NCBI GenBank assembly: GCA_964386705.1
Contig: CAYLTY010000005.1
Coordinates: 15,520-79,519 of the forward strand
Origin: AM-0621 sp964386705
Lineage (GTDB): Bacteria; Planctomycetota; Planctomycetia; Planctomycetales; Planctomycetaceae
Reading direction: 5' to 3'
Length of the DNA: 64,000 nucleotides
The notes under the pieces were generated by a model that had not been told where the DNA came from, did not search any database, and saw only the letters and a program-made list of their open reading frames with translations. How positions within the stretch are numbered: the stretch's first letter is position 1; every line of letters begins with the position of its first letter. Positions 7,866 to 16,656 of this stretch are shown here, piece by piece. The position numbers and the translations under genes are program-made.

Positions 7866-9737
7866 TTGCTTTACCGCCTGTGCTTTCTCGTGTTGGCAGC
7901 GATGACGCCGCTCACGTTTGGATGTGGGACATCCAGCGAACCGGTTAGTGCTGCACAGCCTCCCTCCAATGTCGTCAAGGACCCCGTGGGGCCAATCAAA
8001 GAAGCCGAAACTTCTGCGCGCGTTGATGCTGCCTCGATCGAGACATTCCTTAGACAGGATTCTGTTTGCCGGCAGGTCCTGGAAAGACGATCGCTCGCGG
8101 ACTTTCTGACGGAGCACAAGACTGCGGAAAAAGACAACGAGCAATCCCGCGCTGGGATCAAGTATGTGGTCTATCGCGACTCGATGTTCATGTATGAATT
8201 TCTTGACGAGAAATTGTTTGCCATCCGCTTTGTTGTTCCTCGCTCATCAAAAAGTGCCGCTGACTGGGTAGCTCCCTATCTGAAGGCATTCGGACCGCCG
8301 ACGAATACGAAAGTGCCAGACGAGTTTCGAGAAGCGAAGCCTTCAAGATTCCTGAGTTGGGACCTGCCGCACCACAATCTGCGTGTCAACTTCGCTTATC
8401 TCCCAGCCAGTTTCGTAGAGGCTGATCTCGACCTCTTTGGTCAATTCATCAACCGGGAAAGTGCTCAAGAATATCTCAAGCGAAGCACATCATTTGGCAC
8501 ATCTCAAGAAGCTCCCGTTCCGATGCCGTGTCATGCCCTCCAACTCGCTTTCGGACTTGCATCCAAGCAGGATGAACGAGACCCGTCGGTCATGGAGCTT
8601 TGGACAGGAATTGGGAAACGGTGTGCCCAGTTCGAGGACCTAGAGGCCACAGGACATGTCCTGAAGCTGCTTGAGGAGAAGGAAGAAAATGCACTGACGC
8701 GTTCCTGCCGGGCGAAAATTGCGGCGGAAATGGTGGCTGTTCTCACGGCAGCGGGCCAACCGGAGAAGGCCCTCACATTCGTGGATCGGATCCCTTCCAC
8801 TGCCTCTCAGCAGCGGTGCGCCGCGTTTTCGGCGATTGCCATCGCGCGGGAATCGAAGAATCGCCAAGGCGAACGAGACCCCTTCTGGAGGAAGGCGATT
8901 GATGCCATAGATCAAGTGGCGAATGTTCAAGAGAGATCAGAGAACCGACTCGTCATCATTCGGAACTTGGCGCGCGCTAATCGTTTGGCGGAAGCGGAGG
9001 TGTTGGCGGAGAATATGCAAACGGCACTGTCAAATCGCAGAGGTTGGGCGCCGATCGCTGAAACACTCGCCATTAGTGGCGATGTCGACGCGGCAAATGA
9101 GATCCTTCAAGAAAAGCTGATCGGACTCGATGAGGATTACTATCAGTTCATCAGAAATGTCCTCGCCGAGCGTAAATTTCAGAGCAGATTTGAGATTTGT
9201 CGGGCGGCGCTGCGCAGGATTCAAGACCCCATCTTTCTCGCACACGGCAGTTGCGTTCTGTTTGGAGAAATGACCGGTCCCAATCAACGTGCCGAAGCAC
9301 GCCGTGAAATGGGGCGGGCACTGGAGAAGGCAGGGAAAGCGCGTTTCAGTAAACGAGATACCGCCGCGGTTCTCGTCAGCGCTATTGACCCCATGGTCGA
9401 GCTTGAGGGGAAGAGTGGGGGTCTGAATATGTGCGAGTCGCTGAAGGGGATGTTCGCCCCGGAGTTTGCGGCCGAAGGCTACCGAAAACTAGCGACCCAT
9501 TCCGCAGCCGATCCAAAAGAAGTAAGTCGTTATCTGGAGATAGCTGAAGAGCTTGCTAGGGATGTCAGAGTTCCTGCGGAGAGATTTCTGGCTCTGCGGC
9601 AGATTTATCGGACACGCGGTGCTTTCCTTGGCGAGGATGATGCCCTTCGCCTCGTGGAGAATCTCGCAGCACCACTCGACCGCGGTTATGCGTGGCTCGG
9701 AACCGCCGAAGGCGTTTCTAAGCAGAAGATGCCATAA
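7866..9737 (+). CDS. Large predicted lipoprotein with helical repeats, 623 aa
   Basis: The start is TTG 7866, seven bases after a perfect AAGGAGG. The first 20 residues are a lipoprotein signal ending in LTFGC, so Cys20 would be lipidated and the protein anchored at a membrane facing away from the cytosol. Residues 50-200 look like a globular domain with no relative I know. From about 220 on the chain is almost all alpha-helix in repeating units of 30-40 residues (for instance NRLVIIRNLARANRLAEAEV, GWAPIAETLAISGDVDAANE), resembling tetratricopeptide or similar solenoid repeats used for protein binding. A terminator follows at 9789. It lies between the ATPase and the clamp-like gene but may be a separate transcription unit under XRE control. 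Confidence 0.7.
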   Translation: MLYRLCFLVLAAMTPLTFGCGTSSEPVSAAQPPSNVVKDPVGPIKEAETSARVDAASIETFLRQDSVCRQVLERRSLADFLTEHKTAEKDNEQSRAGIKYVVYRDSMFMYEFLDEKLFAIRFVVPRSSKSAADWVAPYLKAFGPPTNTKVPDEFREAKPSRFLSWDLPHHNLRVNFAYLPASFVEADLDLFGQFINRESAQEYLKRSTSFGTSQEAPVPMPCHALQLAFGLASKQDERDPSVMELWTGIGKRCAQFEDLEATGHVLKLLEEKEENALTRSCRAKIAAEMVAVLTAAGQPEKALTFVDRIPSTASQQRCAAFSAIAIARESKNRQGERDPFWRKAIDAIDQVANVQERSENRLVIIRNLARANRLAEAEVLAENMQTALSNRRGWAPIAETLAISGDVDAANEILQEKLIGLDEDYYQFIRNVLAERKFQSRFEICRAALRRIQDPIFLAHGSCVLFGEMTGPNQRAEARREMGRALEKAGKARFSKRDTAAVLVSAIDPMVELEGKSGGLNMCESLKGMFAPEFAAEGYRKLATHSAADPKEVSRYLEIAEELARDVRVPAERFLALRQIYRTRGAFLGEDDALRLVENLAAPLDRGYAWLGTAEGVSKQKMP

Positions 9738-9788
9738 GCAGTGCGTGAATGATTTGAGAGTTAGATCACTGCCTGCAATTCGTTTTGG

Positions 9789-9828
9789 AAACGCCGTGCG
9801 AACCACCTCGGGATCGACGGCGTTTTTT
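9789..9828 (+). terminator. Rho-independent terminator
   Basis: AAACGCCGT (9789-9797) pairs with ACGGCGTTT (9817-9825), and the T-run continues to 9828. It lies 51 bases after the stop of the lipoprotein gene. Confidence 0.8.
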
Positions 9829-9860
9829 TGTTTCTATGCCCCTATCCCGAAAGGCAAACA

Positions 9861-10817
9861 ATGAGTGCAACCTTATTTGATGAGGCGACTACGGAGACTT
9901 CGCAGCGAGTGACCGAGGCTTCTGAACGTCTGCGTGGCACAATGGCCGCTGCGCGACTGAGCTTCACTTGGCTCGGCACTCGTAAGTCCTTGACGACCGA
10001 GCAGAAGAATCAGGCTGCGGATTCGTTCGGTGCTGAAGGCAAGTTTTTGTCGGCGGGCAAGAAGCTGCTAGATACGTCGCATCCGGCCTTCAAAGCGGTT
10101 ACAGCGATCAAGGGCCGCTGCCAGTGCTACTGGCGGGCGGTTTCGTTGCCGTATCCTGAACCGGGCATCCGCCTCATTCCGCAGCGAGCCATCAGTGACT
10201 TTGATCGGCAGGTGGCGAGCTTCCGGCAGGAGCTGGTGGAGACAGTCAACGAACTCGATCGACACTACGGTGATCTGCGTTCGGCAGCGAGCCGCCGCTT
10301 GGGAGACCTGTTTGATCCCAGCGACTACCCGGCCTCATTGATCGGCCTATTCGGTATTGAGCACGAATATCCTTCAGTTGAACCGCCCGACTATCTGCGA
10401 CAGCTCAACCCCGCTCTCTACCAGCAGGAGTGTCAGCGGGTGCGAGCGCGATTTGATGAAGCGGTACAACTCGCCGAACAAGCCTTCACTGAGGAGCTGT
10501 CGCGACTCATCGAACACCTCGGAGAACGGCTCAGTGGTGATGCCGATGGGAAGCCCAAAGTCTTTCGCGATTCGGCCGTCACCAATTTGTCCGAGTTCTT
10601 CGCGCGGTTTGGCGACTTGAATGTTCGATCGAATGCGCAGCTCGATGATTTGGTTCAGCGTGCTCAGAGACTCCTCAGCGGTGTTGAGCCTCAACAACTC
10701 CGCGACAACGCATCCATCCGGCAACGGTTAGCCACGCAGTTGTCCGGCGTTCAATCGTCGCTCGACGGTTTGATGGTGGACCGACCCCGTCGCAATATCC
10801 TGCGGCGGCCGCGCTAG
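9861..10817 (+). CDS. Hypothetical protein, helical, 318 aa
   Basis: I cannot assign a family. The protein is soluble and mostly alpha-helical, with heptad-like stretches (RQELVETVNELDRHYGDLRS, QRVRARFDEAVQLAEQAF) and a short basic tail (RPRRNILRRPR). The N-terminal 100 residues include KSLTTEQKNQAADSF and a KGRCQCYWRAVSLPYPE segment, typical of a folded domain. The start is ATG 9861 behind GAAAGG. It is followed after 9 bases by a small gene and belongs to the operon running to 13.5 kb. Proteins of this size and helical make-up occur beside AAA+ ATPases on mobile elements, but that link is only an analogy. Confidence 0.6.
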   Translation: MSATLFDEATTETSQRVTEASERLRGTMAAARLSFTWLGTRKSLTTEQKNQAADSFGAEGKFLSAGKKLLDTSHPAFKAVTAIKGRCQCYWRAVSLPYPEPGIRLIPQRAISDFDRQVASFRQELVETVNELDRHYGDLRSAASRRLGDLFDPSDYPASLIGLFGIEHEYPSVEPPDYLRQLNPALYQQECQRVRARFDEAVQLAEQAFTEELSRLIEHLGERLSGDADGKPKVFRDSAVTNLSEFFARFGDLNVRSNAQLDDLVQRAQRLLSGVEPQQLRDNASIRQRLATQLSGVQSSLDGLMVDRPRRNILRRPR

Positions 10818-10826
10818 GAGGCCGTC

Positions 10827-11072
10827 GTGGAACTGCTCATTGAAGCCAGCGGCTATGTCCGTTGCGTCTATAGCGAAGACATTGATCTCGGTCAGTTGGG
10901 CCAATTGTCGATCCGCCGCGGCTCGCACGTGGAGCCCACGGCGAATGGACAATGGACGGCCGACCTTTCTCCCGTGAGCGGACCGGTCCTCGGACCATTC
11001 ACGATGCGGACTGAGGCTCTGGCAGCGGAGATTGCTTGGCTGCACGCCAACTGGCTGAGTCCGCCGGCCTAA
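10827..11072 (+). CDS. Small conserved protein, 81 aa
   Basis: I recognise no named domain. The sequence has the look of a small all-beta protein with a conserved-seeming core, RRGSHVEPTANGQWTADLSP followed by LGPFTMRTEALAAEIAWLHA. Start GTG 10827 follows AGGAGG by a few bases and 9 bases after the preceding stop. No signal peptide. It is part of the same operon as the helical protein upstream. Confidence 0.6.
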   Translation: MELLIEASGYVRCVYSEDIDLGQLGQLSIRRGSHVEPTANGQWTADLSPVSGPVLGPFTMRTEALAAEIAWLHANWLSPPA

Positions 11073-11167
11073 ATATGTTGCTTTAAGTGTGCCTCGCATG
11101 TGCGTGGCGGTTTGTGTTCTTCACGACCGCCTCGTCGGGCGGTCGTTCCTTTCACCTGGAGACTGAC
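11073..11167 (+). other. Intercistronic leader with GC-rich hairpin
   Basis: CGACCGCC (11124-11131) pairs with GGCGGTCG (11138-11145) around a six-base loop, followed by TTCCTTTC. The run is too mixed for a good terminator. It could set transcript ends or damp expression of the next gene. Confidence 0.4.
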
Positions 11168-11404
11168 ATGCCCGTATGTAACTCGCTTCAACAAGACCTC
11201 GACCGCGATGTGGCGTTCGCTACCGGCGAAGACTTAGACGTCATTCGCAGCCGAGGGTTCTCACTACTTGATCTGAGCAACCGCGACTTCGATCCGGAGC
11301 CAGATCAGCTCGTACCACACATGATCGATTGGGATGACCTGGAGCAGGATCGTTCCGCCGATGTGGCATGTTTGCCGCTGACCTCTTTGCGCTGGGTGGG
11401 CTGA
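11168..11404 (+). CDS. Small acidic protein, 78 aa
   Basis: The protein is unknown to me, strongly acidic (NRDFDPEPDQLVPHMIDWDD, DLEQDRSADVA) and without signal or membrane segments. ATG 11168 follows GGAG (11157-11160). Its size, charge and position between larger genes of the module would suit an adaptor or an inhibitor, but no function can be read from the sequence. Confidence 0.5.
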   Translation: MPVCNSLQQDLDRDVAFATGEDLDVIRSRGFSLLDLSNRDFDPEPDQLVPHMIDWDDLEQDRSADVACLPLTSLRWVG

Positions 11405-11444
11405 AGCCGCCAACTTTCGTGAGAGACGACAACGCCTCGCCCGA

Positions 11445-11654
11445 TTGGAAAAGGATAGCGAACGCTACGTCGCAATCTTTGGACTGATCAGCCTCGTTGC
11501 ATTCGCCGTGCTCGGCTGGCCCGCGCTTGTGGCGTGGGTCGGCTTCGCCTGGGCAATGCAGCAGTACCGTCAGGTGATGCGTCGGACGGTTCATCACCGG
11601 CCCGACGCCACCACTCATCACCACCATCCCTGCTCCCGGAGGCACCGTGATTGA
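11445..11654 (+). CDS. Small membrane protein, 69 aa
   Basis: One or two hydrophobic helices fill the middle (VAIFGLISLVAFAVLGWPAL, VAWVGFAWAM), followed by a basic, His-rich tail. The start is TTG 11445, with no clear ribosome site. The end overlaps the GTG start of the clamp-like gene by eight bases, which suggests coupled translation. I recognise no family. Confidence 0.4.
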   Translation: MEKDSERYVAIFGLISLVAFAVLGWPALVAWVGFAWAMQQYRQVMRRTVHHRPDATTHHHHPCSRRHRD

Positions 11655-13086
11655 ACTGACTCGACGACAGATTCATGTGCTGCGCACGACGATCCGGCAG
11701 GTGTTGGGTCTGACCAAGACTCGTCGTTCCACTTGCGCCATTACCTTCCACACCACATCGGAGGAGTTGTTGATCTCCGCCCGACATGGCGAAATCGCTG
11801 TCACTTGCCGAGTGCTCGGTTCGTATCGATCGGACTCTTTCACAATTCCCATCGACGCCCTGGTCCCTTGCGAAGGGCGTCAGAGTGATGTGGTCCGCAT
11901 TGAGCGGTCGGGAGATGTGGTCACTTTCCGCTGGAGCGACGCTGGCGTCCCGCAAGCTGTCGAACACCCGCTGGTGGAATCGTTTGCTATGCCCGACCTG
12001 ACAAAAGACTTCGCTCCAGTAGGTCATCACTTTCTGGCAGCGATGGCTGATGCCAGCGCCACGACAGATCCGGATTCCGTGCGTTACGCGCTGAGTTATA
12101 TCCGCCTGCGTGGCAGCGATGGTCAGATCGCCGCAACCGACAGTCGGCAGGCATTGCTTCACGGCGGCTTTCAGTTTCCCTGGTCCGACAGTGTACTTGT
12201 CCCGACGTCGGGAGCCTTCAATGCTCGGGCGATTCGCGAGGCACGCACAGTATCGCTCGCCAGAACAGCCGACTGGGTGGTCCTGCAAGCTGATGCATGG
12301 ACGGTCGCCCTCCAGATCCAGAAGGAACGCCGCTTCCCTGATATCGATGCACAGTTGCCGGAGATCACTGCTGCTCAGACGACCTTATCACTTGCGGAGA
12401 GCGACGCCGGTTTCCTGCTTTGTGCTGCGAGTCGCCTGCCTGGTTCGGAAGATTCGTGCGCTCCCGTGACCTTGGATTTGAACGGCGCTGTGATCGTCCG
12501 AGCCAAGTCGGAACAGCAAGCATCCATGACCGAGCTGCTCCTGAGTAACTCGCGAAAGCAAGGTGACGAACTCCGGGTAAGCACGGACCGCAACTACCTA
12601 ACGCGCGCCGTCCAACTCGGCTTTCGCGAAATTCATTTGCGAGATCCTGACCTACCTGCCTTCTGCCGATCGGATCGCCGTGCTTACCTCTGGGCTTTGC
12701 TAGGTAAAGACGCCGTATTGAAGGGCGATGCCGCCGCATCGCGCATCGAATCGCCAGTTCGTGAGATTCAGGTTCGAGGACCGACACCGGTGGTGCCTCC
12801 AGCTCCAGTAGCCTCAGTATCCAACACCAACGTGTCGAGGGACCGTCATCCCTCGACGCCTTGGGGACACGAGCACGTCGCTGTTACTACAGGAAGCGGC
12901 CAGGTGGAAGCCAAGTCATTGACGGAGCTGATTGCCGAGGGTGAAGCCCTGCGGACAACGCTGCACGATGTCCTGACAAGGACGAAGGCTCTCATCTCAG
13001 GCCTGAAACAGCAACGGCGTGGCTCACGTGCCAGACGTGCGTCGCGTCGCGTGCCGAGGTCGATCACTGCTCTGAATGCTGATTGA
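11647..13086 (+). CDS. Sliding-clamp-like protein (DNA polymerase III beta fold), 479 aa
   Basis: The protein repeats the three-domain plan of the bacterial beta clamp. Domain 1 (1-115) has beta-rich LLISARHGEIAVTCRV. Domain 2 (about 125-245) has SVRYALSYIRLRGSDGQIAA and TDSRQALLHG, the place where clamps read LxxVATDGHRLA, then FPDIDAQLP, the clamp's FPDxxxxIP. Domain 3 (250-375) has LRVSTDRNYLTRAVQLG and IHLRDPDLPAFCRSD, parallel to the FNxxYLxDAL and DPLSPVLI motifs. A tail of about 100 residues follows, with a helical segment and a very basic end (RRGSRARRASRRV). It is diverged and lies outside any replication locus, so it is probably an accessory clamp of a mobile element. Start GTG 11647 has GGAGG upstream. 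Confidence 0.6.
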   Translation: MIELTRRQIHVLRTTIRQVLGLTKTRRSTCAITFHTTSEELLISARHGEIAVTCRVLGSYRSDSFTIPIDALVPCEGRQSDVVRIERSGDVVTFRWSDAGVPQAVEHPLVESFAMPDLTKDFAPVGHHFLAAMADASATTDPDSVRYALSYIRLRGSDGQIAATDSRQALLHGGFQFPWSDSVLVPTSGAFNARAIREARTVSLARTADWVVLQADAWTVALQIQKERRFPDIDAQLPEITAAQTTLSLAESDAGFLLCAASRLPGSEDSCAPVTLDLNGAVIVRAKSEQQASMTELLLSNSRKQGDELRVSTDRNYLTRAVQLGFREIHLRDPDLPAFCRSDRRAYLWALLGKDAVLKGDAAASRIESPVREIQVRGPTPVVPPAPVASVSNTNVSRDRHPSTPWGHEHVAVTTGSGQVEAKSLTELIAEGEALRTTLHDVLTRTKALISGLKQQRRGSRARRASRRVPRSITALNAD

Positions 13087-13141
13087 GCCTAGCGTTTATT
13101 CTCTCACTAGTGATTCTCAAGTTCAACAGGGAGCGCTTGTC

Positions 13142-13333
13142 ATGCTTACGTTGCGCGAACTGGCTACGGCACTCGCCGCCTTGGCCTTTTGGAAGGACGA
13201 GATCACACAGAGCGGCGACTTCTCCGCGCGTCCTTATATGAAACTCGTCGGTATGCCGGGCATTCAGCCGCTAACGGCCGCCGAGATTGACCAGCTCCTT
13301 ATGAAGCTGCGGCAGTTCGCAGCCGACGCGTAA
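13142..13333 (+). CDS. Small helical protein, 63 aa
   Basis: No family recognised. The sequence is two amphipathic helices (LRELATALAALAFWKDEI, AAEIDQLLMKLRQFAADA) joined by a Pro/Gly loop. ATG 13142 with GGGAG eight bases upstream is chosen over the ATG at 13076, which overlaps the previous gene and would add residues of poor quality. It closes the operon together with the 41-residue ORF that follows. Confidence 0.5.
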   Translation: MLTLRELATALAALAFWKDEITQSGDFSARPYMKLVGMPGIQPLTAAEIDQLLMKLRQFAADA

Positions 13334-13363
13334 AGTAATACTCCTAACTCAAGGTAATAAACA

Positions 13364-13489
13364 GTGTCTCTACTAATAATCTGCGTTGTTGTCGGAATCG
13401 TTTTCAGAGGCTTCAAGACCGGCACGTCACCCAAGTCGCGGGGCAATTCTCGCGGTCGCTGTGGATCTTGTTCCAGCTCTACCAATTAG
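13364..13489 (+). CDS. Tiny membrane protein with Cys pair, 41 aa
   Basis: GTG 13364 lies nine bases after AAGG. The reading frame gives one membrane helix (SLLIICVVVGIVF), a short basic linker and an end rich in Gly, Ser and Cys (GRCGSCSSSTN). The plan, one helix followed by CGSCSS, recalls the FeoB-associated Cys-rich proteins, but it is too short for a firm link. It ends 43 bases before the module's terminator. Confidence 0.35.
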   Translation: MSLLIICVVVGIVFRGFKTGTSPKSRGNSRGRCGSCSSSTN

Positions 13490-13531
13490 CAGCTGCCTGC
13501 TGAGTACCAAGTCCAACCCCAACAATAGTGG

Positions 13532-13570
13532 GATCGGGGCTGTCTTAAGGACAGCCCCGATCAAGGCTTT
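13532..13570 (+). terminator. Strong terminator closing the module
   Basis: Bases 13532-13544 and 13550-13562 form a perfect 13-bp, GC-rich stem around TTAAG. A T-rich stretch follows, slightly displaced (AAGGCTTTCTTTT). It is the last plus-strand signal of the accessory module. Confidence 0.8.
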
Positions 13571-13886
13571 CTTTTAGCTATTCCAGCTAGCATAAAGATT
13601 CGAGGAAAACCTTTTCGCGGTTAGTGATGTGCTACCGGGAACTCCCGCGTTTCATATGCCGTTTGTCAGCTGTAGGTCGGTGGGTTCGTCGCGTACGCTA
13701 CCAGCCAACCGTTCGAAGCATGGGCACGTGATCTGGGGCTGCTGTGAGTCAACTTTACACGCGTCTGCGAGACCACTGTCGCTGGAATAGGCGTTGAACC
13801 CTCAACTTCACGCGTAATACCGAAAGGCTGCGTTATGCAGACACTGCGATCATCTGCGAGAGGGGTCTCTGGTCCGCTTCAACACA
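13571..13886. other. Non-coding stretch between module and BON fragment
   Basis: I see no supported gene, RNA or repeat here. The right end of the element entering near 1.85 kb could lie in this stretch, but no copy of the tRNA-like sequence is visible. Confidence 0.3.
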
Positions 13887-14048
13887 ATGGCCTGCAAGAC
13901 GGCGCAAGCTGCTCTGCTTGCTACTCGCTATCCAGTTTTGCGCAGCGTCCAAGTCACCTGCCATGAAGGCTTGATTGGCTTACGCGGCTACGTGCCCTCT
14001 TACCTAGCGAAGCAACTAGTGCCCCGTCTCGTATTCGCCGTTTCACAA
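13887..14048 (+). pseudogene. BON-domain protein, truncated by IS insertion
   Basis: YPVLRSVQVTCHEGLIGLRG followed by YVPSYLAKQLVPRL is the beta-alpha core of a BON domain, a small module that binds membranes or proteins in the periplasm. Full domains need about 20 residues more (a last VxxVxNEI strand). Here the reading runs into the IS630 element after about 50 residues. The exact point where host sequence ends cannot be set; it lies near 14040-14060. Confidence 0.5.
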
Positions 14049-14107
14049 AAGCGTATTTTGAGCTATTCCTCGGCCGGCCTCGATAGTGAGTTCCAGGAGG
14101 ATGAAGC

Positions 14108-15396
14108 ATGCCAGGGAAGGCGGCGAAGATTCGTCTGAGCGAGAAGCAGTTGGATATCTTGCAGGAGTTGAGCCGCTCGCGCACGGAACCCAAGTGTGTC
14201 GTGCAGCGGGCGTCCATTCTACTGCTAGCCTTTGAGGGGCAATTGAATCAAGAGATTGCAACCCAAGTGGGGCTCAATCCGCAGCAGGTGGGAACATGGC
14301 GACAGCGGTGGCGTGACTCTTGGGAGTCGCTGTGCTTGTGGGAGTGCAACGAACCGCGTCGGTTGCGTGAGGCCATTTTGGAAGTGTTGGCCGATGCTCC
14401 GCGACCGGGATCGCCGGGCCGAATGACGGCTGAGCAAGTGGCGCAGATCATCGCGTTGGCTTGTGAAGAGCCACGGTTGTCGGGGCGGCCGATCACTCGT
14501 TGGACGCTGAACGAACTGCGGGACGAGGCCCTTCAGCGAAAGATCGTGCCGACGATTTCTCGAGCCCAGATCGGCCGCTATTTGCAACGGGCCGCTGTGC
14601 AACCACAGCGTTGCAAGATGTGGCTCAACACGACCGAGAAGGATCCGGTGAAGTTTCAGCGTGAAGTGGAAGCGGTCTGCCAGACGTACCTGGAGGCACC
14701 CCTCAAGGCGAAGGCCAACGGCACTCATACGGTCAGCGTTGACGAAGCCACCGGTCTCCAGGCTCTCGAACGACCTGCAGCGAACAAGCCCGTTCAACCA
14801 GGCCAGGTGGCCAAGCAAGAATACGAGTACATCCGCCACGGCACGACGAACCTCACCGCAGGACTGGATGTGGTCACGGGCCAGATCGTTTCACCGACTC
14901 TGGAAGCCACTCGTACCGAACCGGAATTCGTCGATCACATCGCCCGCACCGTGCAGACTGACGCCGCCGCCGAATGGATCTTCGTGGTGGATAACCTCAA
15001 CACGCACCAGTCGGCCAGCCTCGTGGAGTGGATCGCAGAGAAGTGCGGCGTGAGCGACGCGCTGGGGGAAAAGGGGTTAAAGGCATCCTGAAGTCGCAAG
15101 CCAGTCGTCGCGAGTTCCTCTCCGATCCGAGGCATCGCATTCGGTTCGTCTACCTCCCCAAGCACAGTTCGTGGCTCAACCAAATAGAGACCATCTTCGG
15201 TATCATTCAGCGAAAATGCCTGCGCGGGAGCAGCTTTACATCGGTGAGAGAACTCAATGATCAACTCACCAACTTCATCAGCTACTACAATCAAACGATG
15301 GCCCATCCCTTCTGCTGGACTTACACTGGCAAGCCGCTCAACAAGCCTAAACGAGCAACCTTCACTCCGTCTCACCACCGAGTCAAACGGCAATAA
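14108..15396 (+). mobile_element. IS630-family transposase in two overlapping frames
   Basis: The first frame (14108-15091) has an N-terminal helix-turn-helix (IATQVGLNPQQVGTWRQRW), a winged segment, then the DDE catalytic residues THTVSVDEATG and IFVVDNLNTHQ. The second frame (from 15028, ending 15396) has the last acid in KHSSWLNQIETIFGIIQRKC. The change from frame one to frame two is a -1 shift near 15064-15077 within GGGGGAAAAGGGG. IS630 relatives often make one protein of about 340 residues from such paired frames by programmed slippage, so the element may still be active; a simple point deletion is the other reading. AGGAGG stands before ATG 14108. Terminal inverted repeats could not be placed with confidence. 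Confidence 0.8.
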
Positions 15397-16257
15397 CAAC
15401 CAGCAAGACTCACTGCTTGATGAAGCGCTGTTTGGGAGACGTGGCACTAGCACCGGCCGCCGCGCTATCGATCAGCAGCGTGCTTGAGCTTCGCAACGAG
15501 ATCTCGGTCTGTCCTCGACAGGAATGACTTACTGACGGTGATTTTTGATCACAGGTAGTTCGACTCGTAGCCACAAGAAGGTGCCCAATAACTGCTCTCT
15601 CACCAGAACTCTCTCTAAAGATTGCGCCAATTTATCCTAAAGTGGCGAAAACGCATTGTTTGAGTAATGCCGGGAAAGATCGCTGAGCTCAAGAGCGAAG
15701 AGCTGGCTGACATCATCCTAGGATTCGAGGCTCAACGTTGCGCGATCAGGTCCGAACTCGCATGCATCTCTACGACCGCGAGACTTTGGAGCGAATGGTC
15801 CACTTGGCACGCCGCCACTGACAGGAGCAACGGAAAATGGGCGCTCGCACTAATAGTGAAAGGACCGCCAGAAAAAACAGGGATCCGTCGGTCAAAGGTC
15901 TTCAGTTCAGTTCCAGAGTTCGTCCCCGAACTCTGTTCAATTCTGCACAATGCACGTTCCGGTCCTCTCTAGGCTGGCTCCTTCGACCGCGCCATCCAGG
16001 GATGTTCACCATCACGAGCCAAGCAGCGAAAACGGAGCATTTTCCCGAAACCCGCTCCCTTCCAAGCCTACGGAACGTACCACTCGCCACCTTGGATATC
16101 ACGGTAGCGTAGCCGACTGGTATTGGATGCGCCGTTTCCATCTGGCGAGAACATGGCTGGGTTGTCGTGGCTCAGGCTCCGTACTTCATGTAGGTGTTGG
16201 TGGCAATCTTGCTACAACTGTCGATCATGCTCATGAACTGGGGAAGGATTGATCAGA
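15397..16257. other. Gene-poor stretch right of IS630
   Basis: No ORF here has a recognisable domain. A frame at 15667-15972 (MPGKIAELKSEELADIILGF...) begins like a protein but soon turns into low-quality sequence, so I do not call it. The stretch looks like decayed DNA next to an insertion. Confidence 0.35.
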
Positions 16258-16656
16258 ATGGAACCCGAGCCGGAAAGTCGCGGAGACCCACGGGTCTATT
16301 TTGCCGCCGAACGAACCCTCCTGGCATGGGTGCGAACCGGACTGGCTATGATGGGCTTCGGATTCGTCGTGGCCAGATTCGGACTCTTTCTACGCGAGAT
16401 CGCCGCGGTCCACGCCGTGCAGCCTCCCAAACAGCACGGAATATCACTAGCCGTTGGGACGACATTGGTCGTTATAGGTGTAGCGGTCAATGTGGCTGCC
16501 GCAGTCATGCACTGGCAAACGATTCGACGACTCGAAAAGGGGCTGCCCCTTCGTTTTCGCCCGTTGTCGCTGGGGGCCGTCGTGGCGTTGCTCGTGGGCT
16601 TCCTGGGAGTTGTGATGGCCGCGTACCTCGTGTTCGGACTGAACTCAACGCTGTGA
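16258..16656 (+). CDS. DUF202 / YidH-like membrane protein, 132 aa
   Basis: RVYFAAERTLLAWVRTGLAM followed by MGFGFVVARFGLFL is the diagnostic DUF202 motif (AxERTxLAWxRTxLA) and first membrane helix. Two more helices follow (SLAVGTTLVVIGVAVNVAAA and SLGAVVALLVGFLGVVMAAY), giving three in all at the usual family length. The family sits in the inner membrane and has no settled function. ATG 16258 with AAGG nine bases upstream is preferred over the TTG at 16249. Confidence 0.85.
   Translation: MEPEPESRGDPRVYFAAERTLLAWVRTGLAMMGFGFVVARFGLFLREIAAVHAVQPPKQHGISLAVGTTLVVIGVAVNVAAAVMHWQTIRRLEKGLPLRFRPLSLGAVVALLVGFLGVVMAAYLVFGLNSTL

Noticed and set aside
15667..15972. 101-residue ORF right of IS630
   Set aside because: A plausible start is followed by low-quality sequence, without ribosome site or known domain.
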